NCBI GenBank assembly: GCA_947579605.1
Contig: OX388327.1
Span: forward strand, 2,343,122-2,407,121
Reading direction: 5' to 3'
From: Athripsodes cinereus
Taxonomy: Eukaryota > Arthropoda > Insecta > Trichoptera > Leptoceridae
DNA length: 64,000 bases
The notes below the pieces were generated by a model that saw only the letters and a list, made by a program, of their open reading frames with translations, searched no databases and was not told the DNA's origin. Numbering within the stretch: the first letter of the stretch is position 1; every line of letters begins with the position of its first letter. Below are positions 54,407 to 64,000 of the stretch, piece after piece. The translations under genes were made by a program, and so were the position numbers.

Positions 54407-54530
54407 GCCCGGTAGCTTAATTGGACAAAGCACATCTCGCGACAAGATGGGAGTGCGGGTTCAAGTCCCGTCCGGGGCACTGCCAAATGAGGTGACGTTG
54501 TCTTTTTTAAGCCTTATATGGTAGTTTCAA
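54407..54530 (+). mobile_element. tRNA-derived SINE S3
   Basis: The first 73 bases fold like a tRNA: D arm AGCTTAATTGGACAAAGC, anticodon stem CATCT/AGATG, T arm GCGGGTTCAAGTCCCGT, 3' CGGGGCA. The acceptor stem lacks one C and the base before the anticodon is not T, so it is not a working tRNA. A 50-base body shared with 54117-54177 follows. Confidence 0.75.
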
Positions 54531-55090
54531 GTGTTAAATTTACATTCGTTTATGTTTAGTTAGCTCCCAAAAGGTTACCAAGAAAGGACAATGATGAAAG
54601 AGTTGAGATCTTTCTAAAGAACCAGCTTTTACTTCTGAATACTTTGGGAAATTCGCTTTGTCTTTACAATTTGCGTACAAATTTATTAAAACACGTTCAC
54701 TCAGTTGATTTGTACGAAAGAGAAACACAACATAATTGAAATATTTTACATAAATAATGCAAGGTCACTCGCAATAATAATTTATTCATTATATTAAATT
54801 AAAACTCCGCCAATACAAGGCGGCAGGTGGTAGAAATAAGAATCAATCATAAAATGCTACGAGTGTTTTTACTATACTAGAAATATTGAGACAAATGCTT
54901 GGTTTGAAAGAAATATCCAACTTCTTTATTCAATAACATCAGTTTGATTGCGAAAAAATTTTTGTGTTTAATATTTAGGTATATATATTTTATTAATTTT
55001 GATTTGAATTATTTTTTATGAATTTATGACACAAATGAATGTCGGAGTCTGGATTTTACTTACTAAGAAGTATAGATGTTAATCGTGTTA

Positions 55091-55330
55091 TGAACCACTC
55101 TAGATTAGTCATTCCAGATATATCTACTCACCGGTAGTCAACCTATTTGAATAGGTAGGTATTAACTAGGTAGGTATGTTGTATATGATACACGTTATAC
55201 CTATTTGAATAGGTATTAACTAGTAAGGTATGTGTATCACACACAACATACCTACCTAGTTAATACCTATTCAAATGGATTGACTAGCGGTGAGTTGAAT
55301 AAGCTGCAATGATTAATTTAGAGTGGTTCA
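55091..55330. mobile_element. MITE with about 100-bp terminal inverted repeats
   Basis: The ends are TGAACCACTCTA, and the arms contain TTGAATAGGTATTAACTAG and AGGTATGTTGT. It has 240 bases and no coding capacity. The near-complete foldback indicates a stem-forming MITE. Confidence 0.7.
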
Positions 55331-57142
55331 ATACACGAGTAATTTTGATTTAGTTTTGTTTTTTTTATTTCTTCCAGTAAATAATTTCTCACAAGGAGGA
55401 TGACTAGTAGACGAACTGCATTTAATAAACATGCCAGTGCCGTTCTGTCTGTGTCGATAAAGGTTAAATATATTTAAGATGGGTAGCTATATTCTTCATT
55501 CTAGAATTCAAGATGTATTAAACGTAATCTTTTTCAAATATTTTCCTTTTACAGAATACTCGAAAACCAACAGAAATGATTGGGAGACCTTTTCTTATCT
55601 GAAAACTTTAGGCGAATATTAATCTTTCTAAAACATAACAAAAGTTATGACGGAATTTCTACTACCAATACTATACCGTCACGGCATATCCCACAAGTGG
55701 GGAAACCAGCAGTAGAGCTGCATCTAATAAACATGCAAACTGTCCTCTCCGTGCCAATATAAAATCAAGACATTCAGGATGAGTGGCAAACCTCATCGCT
55801 GAATTTAAGATGTAAAATGCCTTTTGCAGGACACTCGAAAACTTACTGCATTTCTACTTTTTTCAAAACAATTTATTTATCTCCTTTTTTTCGCATACGT
55901 TTCGCAGGGTTTGAGTATTTTGAAAACTGTATTTAAATAGAACTTGATTAAAAAACTTTATTTTGGATTTGTTGACTTTTGTTTAACTTCGAAAGCAGTG
56001 TCAGCAACGCCAGCGCCACTGGTAAGTTCTTGAAACGTTCTACTATTTACATTATTATCTTGCATATAATTTGCGATATTGGAATGGTAATATTTTATTA
56101 TTATTATTATAAAATCTTAAAATTGCAGCAAAATCTATAATTATTTTTATTATCCTATCCAACAACGGTTCATAAATTCTTACGACGCGTGGCCGAACTA
56201 TTATTACCAATATATTAAATATCTGTGTTCGTTTGTGTATCTATTTATTTGTCGAATGTCTAATTCCATAACTCAACAAGTAGATGTATGTTACATTTGA
56301 GAAATCGTATTTTTGTAATTTTAGTTTATTTATATTAGGTACCTATGCTTAATAAACACAACAGAAAATGAAATATACTATATAATAATCGCACTGATAA
56401 AGACACGCCGCCAGTTTAATAACTCAACAAGTAGAAATGTGTTATATTCGAATCGTCATTTTTGTAATTTTGGTATATTTATATTATGCTTTAAAAACAC
56501 AACAGAAAATGAAATATACTATAATTAATATGATAATCGCACTGTTAAAGACTCGTTGTCTTTGTTCCGTTCAATAGATAAACAATTCGAAATATTTATT
56601 TGTGAAATTGAAAATAGGTAGGTACTCTATTGTTTCCATATTTAAATATTTAATATATAAAAGGAACCTATATTTTTTACAGTTATTTGTTTGTGGAATT
56701 GAAATAGTAGCGTTGGTTGTTGAATCACGGTGTTGCAAGTTTATAAATAAATTCCCTTTATTCATGTCATTAATTAGGAAAATACTTTACGCTATCTGCA
56801 ATAATGTTGATTTGACAGTATACCTACTCAAAAACTTACAGAAAATGTTTTCTTGCCGGATGCTCCCGACTTTATTTTTCTTGGAAGTAGAAATATTCCG
56901 GGTTAAAATGAAATAAACAGAAATAGTTACATAAATAGAAATAAATCCGAATTTGTTGGAAGACATCGCATTCTCGCGATAATCGCCCTCTGTACATTGA
57001 ATTGTATACCTGATATTTTTATGACACTTTGTATTGATTTGAAATAACTTAACCAATGGACAGTGAAGAATAAAATAAATAAATAAATAGAATTGTATTT
57101 AATAACTCTAAGATTTGTATATTCACAGAGTAAAAATTCATA

Positions 57143-57782
57143 CTGATGATATTCTACTTTAATAAAAACACGGTTAACTTTTCCCTTAGATTTATATAAA
57201 TCTCGAGCGCTTTCGTCAATATATCAAGATTGACATCAATCATCAAGCAAAAATCTTAAATCTTTCGGCGACAATCCGGAGCGTTCTCCGAAGAAATATT
57301 CAAATGAATGCCTTCATTACGTCTCATGGACGGGTAACGAAGAAATTTATTCGAATATTTCTTCGGAGAATGCTCCGAATTGTCGCCGAAAGATTTAAGA
57401 TTTTTGCTTGATGATTGATAATTGACAATCGCATCCTACTATCTGGACGCACCCTTTGACGAAAGCGCTCGAGATTTATTATTATTATTATTACTGACAA
57501 AGAGACGATTCTTACAGGGATCATTACAGCAGAAGGCCAATGCGATCCCAGAAGAAAATCAACAACATCTAGACAACAACACAAAATTACAACACATTCT
57601 CAATCTTCCTGACAAACTCCGCATACGTCACGCCAAATATATCAATGTGTCTAGCCAGAACGTTAAATATTTGAATAGCCCTTCCTATTGGCGACATTGC
57701 CAATATGTTTGTTCTACTTTATTTAAATAAACCTAAGTGAAAAGTTAACTGTGTTGTAAATTAAAGTAGAATATCATCAGAA
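57143..57782. mobile_element. Long inverted-repeat element with nested LINE 3' end
   Basis: Outer arms of about 60 bases (CTGATGATATTCTACTTTAA at 57143 and its inverse ending at 57782) enclose inner arms (57197-57300 and 57345-57475). The inner arms share CTTTCGGCGACAAT, CTCCGAAGAAATATT and AAAGCGCTCGAGAT. A LINE 3' fragment (57477-57645, minus) of the same family as the one nested in the mariner-like elements interrupts the right half. Both inner arms carry TTGATGA...GAAAGCGCTC, a hammerhead-like order. Confidence 0.6.
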
Positions 57783-59344
57783 TTGTATTTGTAATGTCTC
57801 GAGAGAAACCGGGTAAATTTACCCTAGTAGTACAATATTACACACACTACCCGATATTATTATTTTTACATAGCGCATACTATACATTATAATAAAAATA
57901 ATATCTAAGTACCTATAGAATATTACAAGTAAATTATTATGCTCTGACAGAATTATGATTAACTATTTGCAAATTTTGCACTGATACTGAAATTAGGAAG
58001 TATCCTTGTAAAAATGGATCTATAGATAATAATTATAAATATGATATTATCAATCAATCTATACCATCACGATATATTCCATGTAGCTGGCAAGGGTAGA
58101 CATAGCTAGGTAACTAGTTAGGGTAGACTAGATATCCTCAATCTAATCCAATCTTCTACACTGCACAGTTAAGAGGTTTGCCTTCTACCTGGACCATGTC
58201 AAATCAAAAAAAATATTAAAAAAATATGTAAGTTGTAGGTTTAGATTAGTGGGCGCATCTATCAAACAATCGGTCTCTTTTCCGTTTGTTTACAAGTGTC
58301 CTGTAGAAGACAGGATGTGTTCGTCAAAAAAACATTTTCCATCATAAATTCAGCGACGAGGTTTTTGCATGTTTATCACGTGCTGCTTGTCTCCTGGCTA
58401 CCCCACTAGTGGGATACCCCACTGGTGCACCCAGCGAATTCTTGTTCACACACTCTTTTCCGTAAGTTTTAGAGTGTATTGTAAAAGACAGGTGTTCGAC
58501 AAAAATAAATTTACATTTCAAATTCAACGATGAAGTTTCCAACTCATTCTGAATGTCTTAATTTTTATTGATACAGAAAAGACGGCTTGCATCTTCATAA
58601 CGTGCAGCTGGTCTGCTGACTACCCCATGTGATGTTAAATAGTAATAATAGAAGATTAGTAAAAACACTATGACAACATAAATAAAACAATAAATACCTA
58701 TAATTGTTACGAGTATTACTACAATTGTGACAGTTTATTGTTCTTATGTAGAAATAGTTTTTGCGGCTTAACCGCAAGTTGCGTCGTCTAACATTGACCT
58801 ATCGATAACTCGATGGCGCAGAAAAAATGCAAGATCTCTGTGGAATGTTGAAATGTGAGAAATTGTTTATTAGAGTTGTGTATCATAATTGGAATTATTG
58901 ACATTCATGCTGAGTAAGTATTTATGCCATGGTGCAGAGAAAATGCTACAAAAATACATATTTCTTTTTATTTTAATCTTAATTGTCTTTAGTAAGAAGC
59001 ACAAAACAAATACAGCTACACTGCATGGATATAAAACATAAAGAAGTTTTTATGTTGTTATTTTTTTCTCTTTGTAGTTTGTATAGCAATTTTATATATT
59101 GTTTTCGATTCTTTTTTTTTTGTTACTAGCGTTTTGTATTATTTTGTTTGAATATCATGGTAATTTTTTATATGATTTTTTTTAAATATATATCTGGGTT
59201 TTGTTATAAATCCAAATATTAAATAAATCTAGTGATAATCTCGCCAATTCATATCAGCACATTTTTTTATTTTGATCGGTTTGTTGATTTTATTATGTAA
59301 ATGATGATGTGCAAGAAGAATAAAATAAATAAATAAAAAGGCAT

Positions 59345-59440
59345 TTCTTGAACAGTGACCTGGTTTCGACTTATAAAGTCATTGTCAAACTAATGTTTAG
59401 TTATGACTTTATAAGTCGAAACCTGAGGTCACTATTCAAT
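59345..59440. repeat. Inverted repeat with hammerhead-like arms
   Basis: Arms of about 45 bases each read GACTTTATAAGTCGAAACC, then AGGTCACT. The order of stem II (GACTT/AAGTC), GAAA, short stem III and TC is hammerhead-like, but the CTGATGA box is degenerate in both arms. It sits beside a SINE S1 3' fragment. Confidence 0.45.
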
Positions 59441-60299
59441 ATATATTAAGTAAAATTAAAACCAATTGTTTTTTTTTTCCATATTTAAATAGAAAGGAAT
59501 AACAATATAAGACATTTTGGATCATCATTTGGGTCATCTAGGAGTTCTGCATTTCTGTGGAGGCAACGGAAAGGCAAAAATCGCTAAGGTCTGCTAACAC
59601 AGACTCTGTCAAATATACTTGTGGTGTCGCGTAGGGGGGGTCTGGCTAACTATGTTGGCCATGCCTTCTGCGTGGTTGGTCCATTGCTGTGGAACAAAAT
59701 TCCCTATGATTTGTGAACTCTAGAGAGTGTGAAGGCGTTCAGGGCGAGTTAAAAACCCTATTGTTCGGAAGGTGTTATGATTCTTGAATGGGTCCTTGGG
59801 GTGGTTTTATCCACAAAACGGCGTATCTGAAAAAAAGTTGTCTATTTATTATTATTTTGTTTAAACGTAAGATTTTTTTTTATTCCAACACGTTTTCCCT
59901 CAGGGTTCAACACCTTCGTTTCTAACACTATCTACACAAACAATAACACTACACGAACAATAACCGCTTCTGGTTTCTGAACAAACTCATTATTATCAAC
60001 ATACAAGATCATATATTATTTCCTATATTATTTTTTATTATTATCACGCCTATACAAACTTATTATCTACTTTAAAAACCTGATAGAGATTGCCTCTGGG
60101 CAATACATTATGTTAATAATAATAAAACAATTAGGTGCTATTTAAATTAATATGTTCATTATATTTTGTTCTACAACGTTTGTTGAATATTAATTAAGTC
60201 TGCCACCTATCCTTATTTCAATTGTTTATCATTCTTACATCATGTTGAAACTATCACAACTTTTTGGATATTCTTGAATAAAATAATTATATTAAAAAT

Positions 60300-60590
60300 A
60301 TACATCACGTCGCTTCCTTCGCGGGGTAGGCGCAAAGGATCGAGCGCCATATCTTTCTATCCTTGCATAATATTTTCGCTTCCGTCACCGTCATACAATT
60401 CCTCGTGCATGCTGCTCTCCTGTTCAATGAGCTCAACACGTCGTACCATCCTGTAGGATTTGATTAAAATGATCTTGCCATTTATCCTCCGATGACGGCC
60501 ACGTCTCCTAGAACCATTCCTCTCTGCCAAATATATCTTCTTGGTCATTCTGTCCTCATTCGTTCTTTTCATATGCCCAAAATTAAAAAT
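60300..60590 (-). mobile_element. LINE L1a 3' end relic
   Basis: The minus strand reads RMTKKIYLAERNGSRRRGRH and continues to the family's C-terminus with frame damage. It is 5'-truncated. The stretches 59440-60300 and 60590-62000 hold no gene; a 70-base hairpin at 60688-60757 has arms around AAGTGAAGAAATT. Confidence 0.5.
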
Positions 60591-62599
60591 AATCTAACCA
60601 AGTTAATAAAAAAAATGAAATTTATACTACTTCCACGGTAACTTTTTTAATCACTAGTTGGCTTCCAAGAGCTTCCACTCTCACTATCAGACTAACATAA
60701 AGTGAAGAAATTTTCATGTAATTATTTTACAATTTCTTCACTTTACGTTGGCCTGACGGGACTAAACGTTAAAAACAAAACGCTCTCGATGAGATAATCT
60801 ATGCATTAGTTTAGGTTACATAATCCAGGCAAAAATAAACAAAGTAAAAATAAAATGTTAGCTAATGAAATGAATACGTATTATCCTTGTAAGTATACAT
60901 AAATAATGGTTTAAATTAACTTGAAACGTTATTCGACAGATGGCGATATATTCTACACTCTGAGCGTAGTCGTGTATAGAAAAAATATAATATGATTGTT
61001 AAATCTAATTACCCTTCAATCATTGACTTATATGGTATAGACTAGTAAAGCAGTTCCTGCTTATTTACTTAGAAAACATGTTCCAAAACTAAAATTACTG
61101 TGGTCTATCGGTATCTCCGTGCCTACAAGGCCGACTAAGCATCATCGTAAAACGCATGCACCATTAAAATTTGTCAATTTTATCCTTATGGAGAACATCA
61201 CCAATCACATCAAATAATCAAGATGTCACATTACAGATTACCACAGTCATACAGCAGCCACATGACTCGCCACTTCACCTATACTTAATCTTATTTCCAC
61301 CACAATAAAGGTTCACCGCATCCTTATCCAGAATTAACTATTTTCTATTTCATGTACCTACAGGATAATTTCTCTTAAGGAGAGGGAGAACCCTAAGACA
61401 AATTGCTACCCCGGGTAGACTGCAAGGTAGAAACTTTTTTGTTTAGTATTATATACATACATTTTGAAAATGTAAATGTATATGTATAAAAGAATTGTAT
61501 TATGTGTGGGAGATTGTGAGATTTTATATGTTTGTTTTGTATGTTATTGCTGAAGTGTGCACTGTTTGGATCTAAGACTGTTGGAATATTCTGCCCTCCT
61601 AAGAAAAAAAACACAAGTAACATTTTTGCCGAAATTGAGTTATATACACCCTTGGACTCAGGAAAAAAATTGCAATCTTTCTGTTTAGGAACCATTACGA
61701 TATTCCCATTATAGCCTGATTTAGAGGAGCATAAGTACACACCATGATGTGAATATTTGTTCTCATTTGAGGCAAAAAAAACATAACTCTAACATCAGAA
61801 GCAAAAAACTACTTAAGTGGCTAGTTGTGTTATTTTTCAATTTCGTTTTCGATCTGACTATTTCATTCCATCAGAATGAAAAAAAGCATAACTCTTAATC
61901 CTAGGCAAAAAAATCACATGTTTGCACTTATATCTTTCTTTATTAGTGCCCATGTTAACAATTATAATTTTCCAGAAAGAAAAAAAGCATAAGTGACGAA
62001 GTTATGTCTTTTTTCGTTCGTATTACAATTATATTTTTTTTTCTGTAGTAACACTTGTTGAAAATATGAAACTGTTTAAATGTGTGTACCAAATTATTGT
62101 ATATTATGCTATTTTTGGCTTACCTTCTGTTTCCCGCTTTTTTTGTAACGTACCTACGCATAATGTGCATGGTGATGCGACTTGCATAAATATCTTTAAT
62201 ACCTCATCTGAGCCGTCCCTCTTTGAGTCACAAATGAAAGTAGCTGAAACAGCAATTCCTGCATCATTGACATTCCAAATTAAACATAAATCTTATAATC
62301 TTACTAAATTAGGCAAAAATATGAAACCACTTTGAAAGATAGAAATAAACAAAAAACGGAATGTATGAAAGCTAAACATCAAGTCATTAATCAAATTGAA
62401 CATAGGTAATTGTCGAAAGCGTTGTAGTAAATTCATATCACAACCAGATCGTGAAAATTAATTAATTTTTTTGGGACTTATGATGGCGAGAACAATTTTT
62501 TTATTGCTAACCGAATAATTTGCAAAGAACCAGAACGTAGGAAGAAACATCAATAGTTAAACTACAAAAGAAAAAAAACATTGGAATTTTCTTTCATTC

Positions 62600-63620
62600 T
62601 TGGTGAAAAAAATCATTCTATTTGCAAAGAATTCTTTTTAAATACATTAGCGAAATTAATATTTCAGCGATAAACATAGCTCTCAAAATCGATAAAGATT
62701 TTGCAGCATGCAATGATACAAGGGGAAGATATCCAAAAAAGAAAATTGACAGACAACTTTTGCGAGATCACATTGAAATGTATCATCCAGTTATCTATCA
62801 TTATCACCGTGAACATGCTCCAAATCTCCGCTATTTACCAAACGAACTGACCGCACAAAAGATGTTATAATGATAGATCCAGTTATCTATCATTATCACC
62901 GTGAACATGCTCCAAATCTCCGCTATTTACCAAACGAACTGACCGCACAAAAGATGTTATAATGATAGATCCAGTTATCTATCATTATCAGTTAAAAAGG
63001 TGATAATGATAGATCCAGTTATCTATCATTATCACCGTGAACATGCTCCAAATCTCCGCTATTTACCAAACGAACTGACCGCACAAAAGATGTTCGATAA
63101 TTTCTGTGAAACCAATGGAAAAATTTGTTCATTATGATCTATACTATGGGCTAGTGGGAAGATATTGCGCTTCAGCGATAAACTCGCCCAATGCGCAAAA
63201 TTATGTATTCAGTGGTAATGTTGTCATGTTTTTCTTTATTCTTTGTATACAAATTTTGTGCAATAAAGATTATTATTATAACTATTATACAGAGAGACTA
63301 TAAAAAGCATGAATATTTCATTTGCTAAGCTTGGAAACGAAGAATGTGATCGATGTGAATCATAAAAAATACATAACATAAATTACAAAACTGTTCGTCA
63401 CTTCAAATGCGACATCTGTAAACAGTATGACCGGCATCTAGAAATGGCTGAGAGCGCTCGAACTGTCCATCAGTCTACAAAAAGTGACGATGAGACTGTA
63501 TGCTACTCTGCTGACTTTCAAATAGTCTACACTACATTATCAATTCTGGAGACCTTACGACTGAAACTATAACATAAAATTTATTTGAACCCGGGCACAC
63601 ACATGTCTGCTGATTACGTC
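62600..63620 (+). pseudogene. Decayed gene of unknown, possibly transposon-linked family
   Basis: Plus-strand pieces read DTRGRYPKKKIDRQLLRDHI, then YHREHAPNLRYLP, FAKLGNEECDRCESYKKYI, a CDICKQYDRHLEMAESA segment and DDETVCYSADFQ. The paired Cys motifs (CDRC, CDIC) and the order resemble an insect family of uncharacterised multi-copy proteins, but this is recollection only. The region has stops, a segment of about 85 bases present three times (62784, 62876, 63009), and a Rep-B insertion at 63145-63300. It cannot make a full protein. Confidence 0.4.
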
Positions 63621-63798
63621 AAGTCAAGTCAAATTATACGATTTTCATGATTTTAAAGGCGCTGTTGAAAGGGCAAATAATTTAAAAGTTATCTACTTTC
63701 AAGTAGTCATCCAGATGAATTGTGTCAAAAAGATAACATGAAATAAGTCATCGCCTCTCAAAATTAATGCCTCCAAATAGAATAAAATTTTGGGTAAT

Positions 63799-64000
63799 CT
63801 TCCCGTCAACGATAGAGTTGTTGATTTAAGATATGAAAATGAGAGTAGGTCATTCATGAAAAGATTCCGTCTCATTAATAGTAACCTTCCCGTCAACGAT
63901 AGAGTTGTTGATTTAAGATATGAAAATGAGAGTAGGTCATTCATGAAAAGATTCCGTCTCATTAATAGTAACCTTCCCGTCAACGATAGAGTTGTTGATT
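63799..64000 (+). repeat. 87-bp tandem repeat running off the window
   Basis: Units start at 63799, 63886 and 63973. Each encodes 29 in-frame residues (starting LPVNDRVVDLRYENESRS) without a stop, so the repeat is open across units. It may be a duplicated coding segment of the decayed gene upstream. Confidence 0.7.

Noticed and set aside
54407..54479. Candidate tRNA gene
   Set aside because: The cloverleaf is mostly present, but one acceptor base is missing, the base before the anticodon is wrong, and a body shared with 54117-54177 follows directly. A SINE head is the better reading.
61393..62335. Frames of 60-115 codons near the right end
   Set aside because: No recognisable motif, AT-rich composition, and different frames on both strands. 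Not supported as genes, though they may belong to the same decayed region as 62600-63620.

Overview
The window is AT-rich nuclear DNA from an insect. The evidence is five spliced structural cuticle protein genes plus a dense load of insect-type mobile elements: an RTE-like LINE, a Gypsy LTR element, tRNA-derived SINEs, and hAT-, piggyBac- and mariner-like non-autonomous elements. The LINE 3' ends and the cuticle protein type would suit Lepidoptera, but the order cannot be fixed from the sequence alone. There is no prokaryotic gene content. One run of exactly 200 N (32875-33074) is an assembly gap.

Gene layout: three plus-strand cuticle genes (gene 1, 911-1963; gene 2, exon 1 at 8016-8027 and exon 2 at 13034-13795; gene 3, exon 2 at 34367-35128) and two minus-strand genes of a longer related type (gene A, 19668-21944; gene B, 42044-44328). 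Every gene whose first exon is present starts with a four-codon exon that splits the signal peptide. Each protein has three N-terminal DGQY/GEG/ESQD repeats and two (plus genes) or four (minus genes) copies of a DTPEVAxAKAAHxAA motif known from insect cuticle proteins. The three plus-strand genes encode the same mature protein residue for residue, although gene 1 has a different 3' UTR.

Region by region: 1-2.1 kb is gene 1 with LINE fragments upstream. 2.1-7.8 kb is repeat-filled spacer (a duplicated module, LINE tails, two truncated RTE copies, a MITE). 7.9-13.8 kb is gene 2, whose intron holds a full-length RTE-like element and a SINE. 13.8-22.6 kb holds a VNTR, a LINE fragment, a mariner-like element and gene A. 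22.6-25 kb holds a TSD-flanked palindrome with a hammerhead-ribozyme-like core and another LINE fragment. 25-32.9 kb is a Gypsy retrotransposon with intact gag and pol. 33.1-45.8 kb is a second copy of the 12.2-23.3 kb block (gene 3, VNTR, mariner-like element, gene B) with its own later insertions. 45.8-64 kb contains no intact gene: it is LINE relics, MITEs, SINEs, inverted repeats and a decayed coding region at the right end.

The five genes form a cuticle locus grown by tandem duplication and apparently homogenised in its coding exons. The insertions unique to each copy of the 11-13 kb duplicated block give a relative order of transposon activity.
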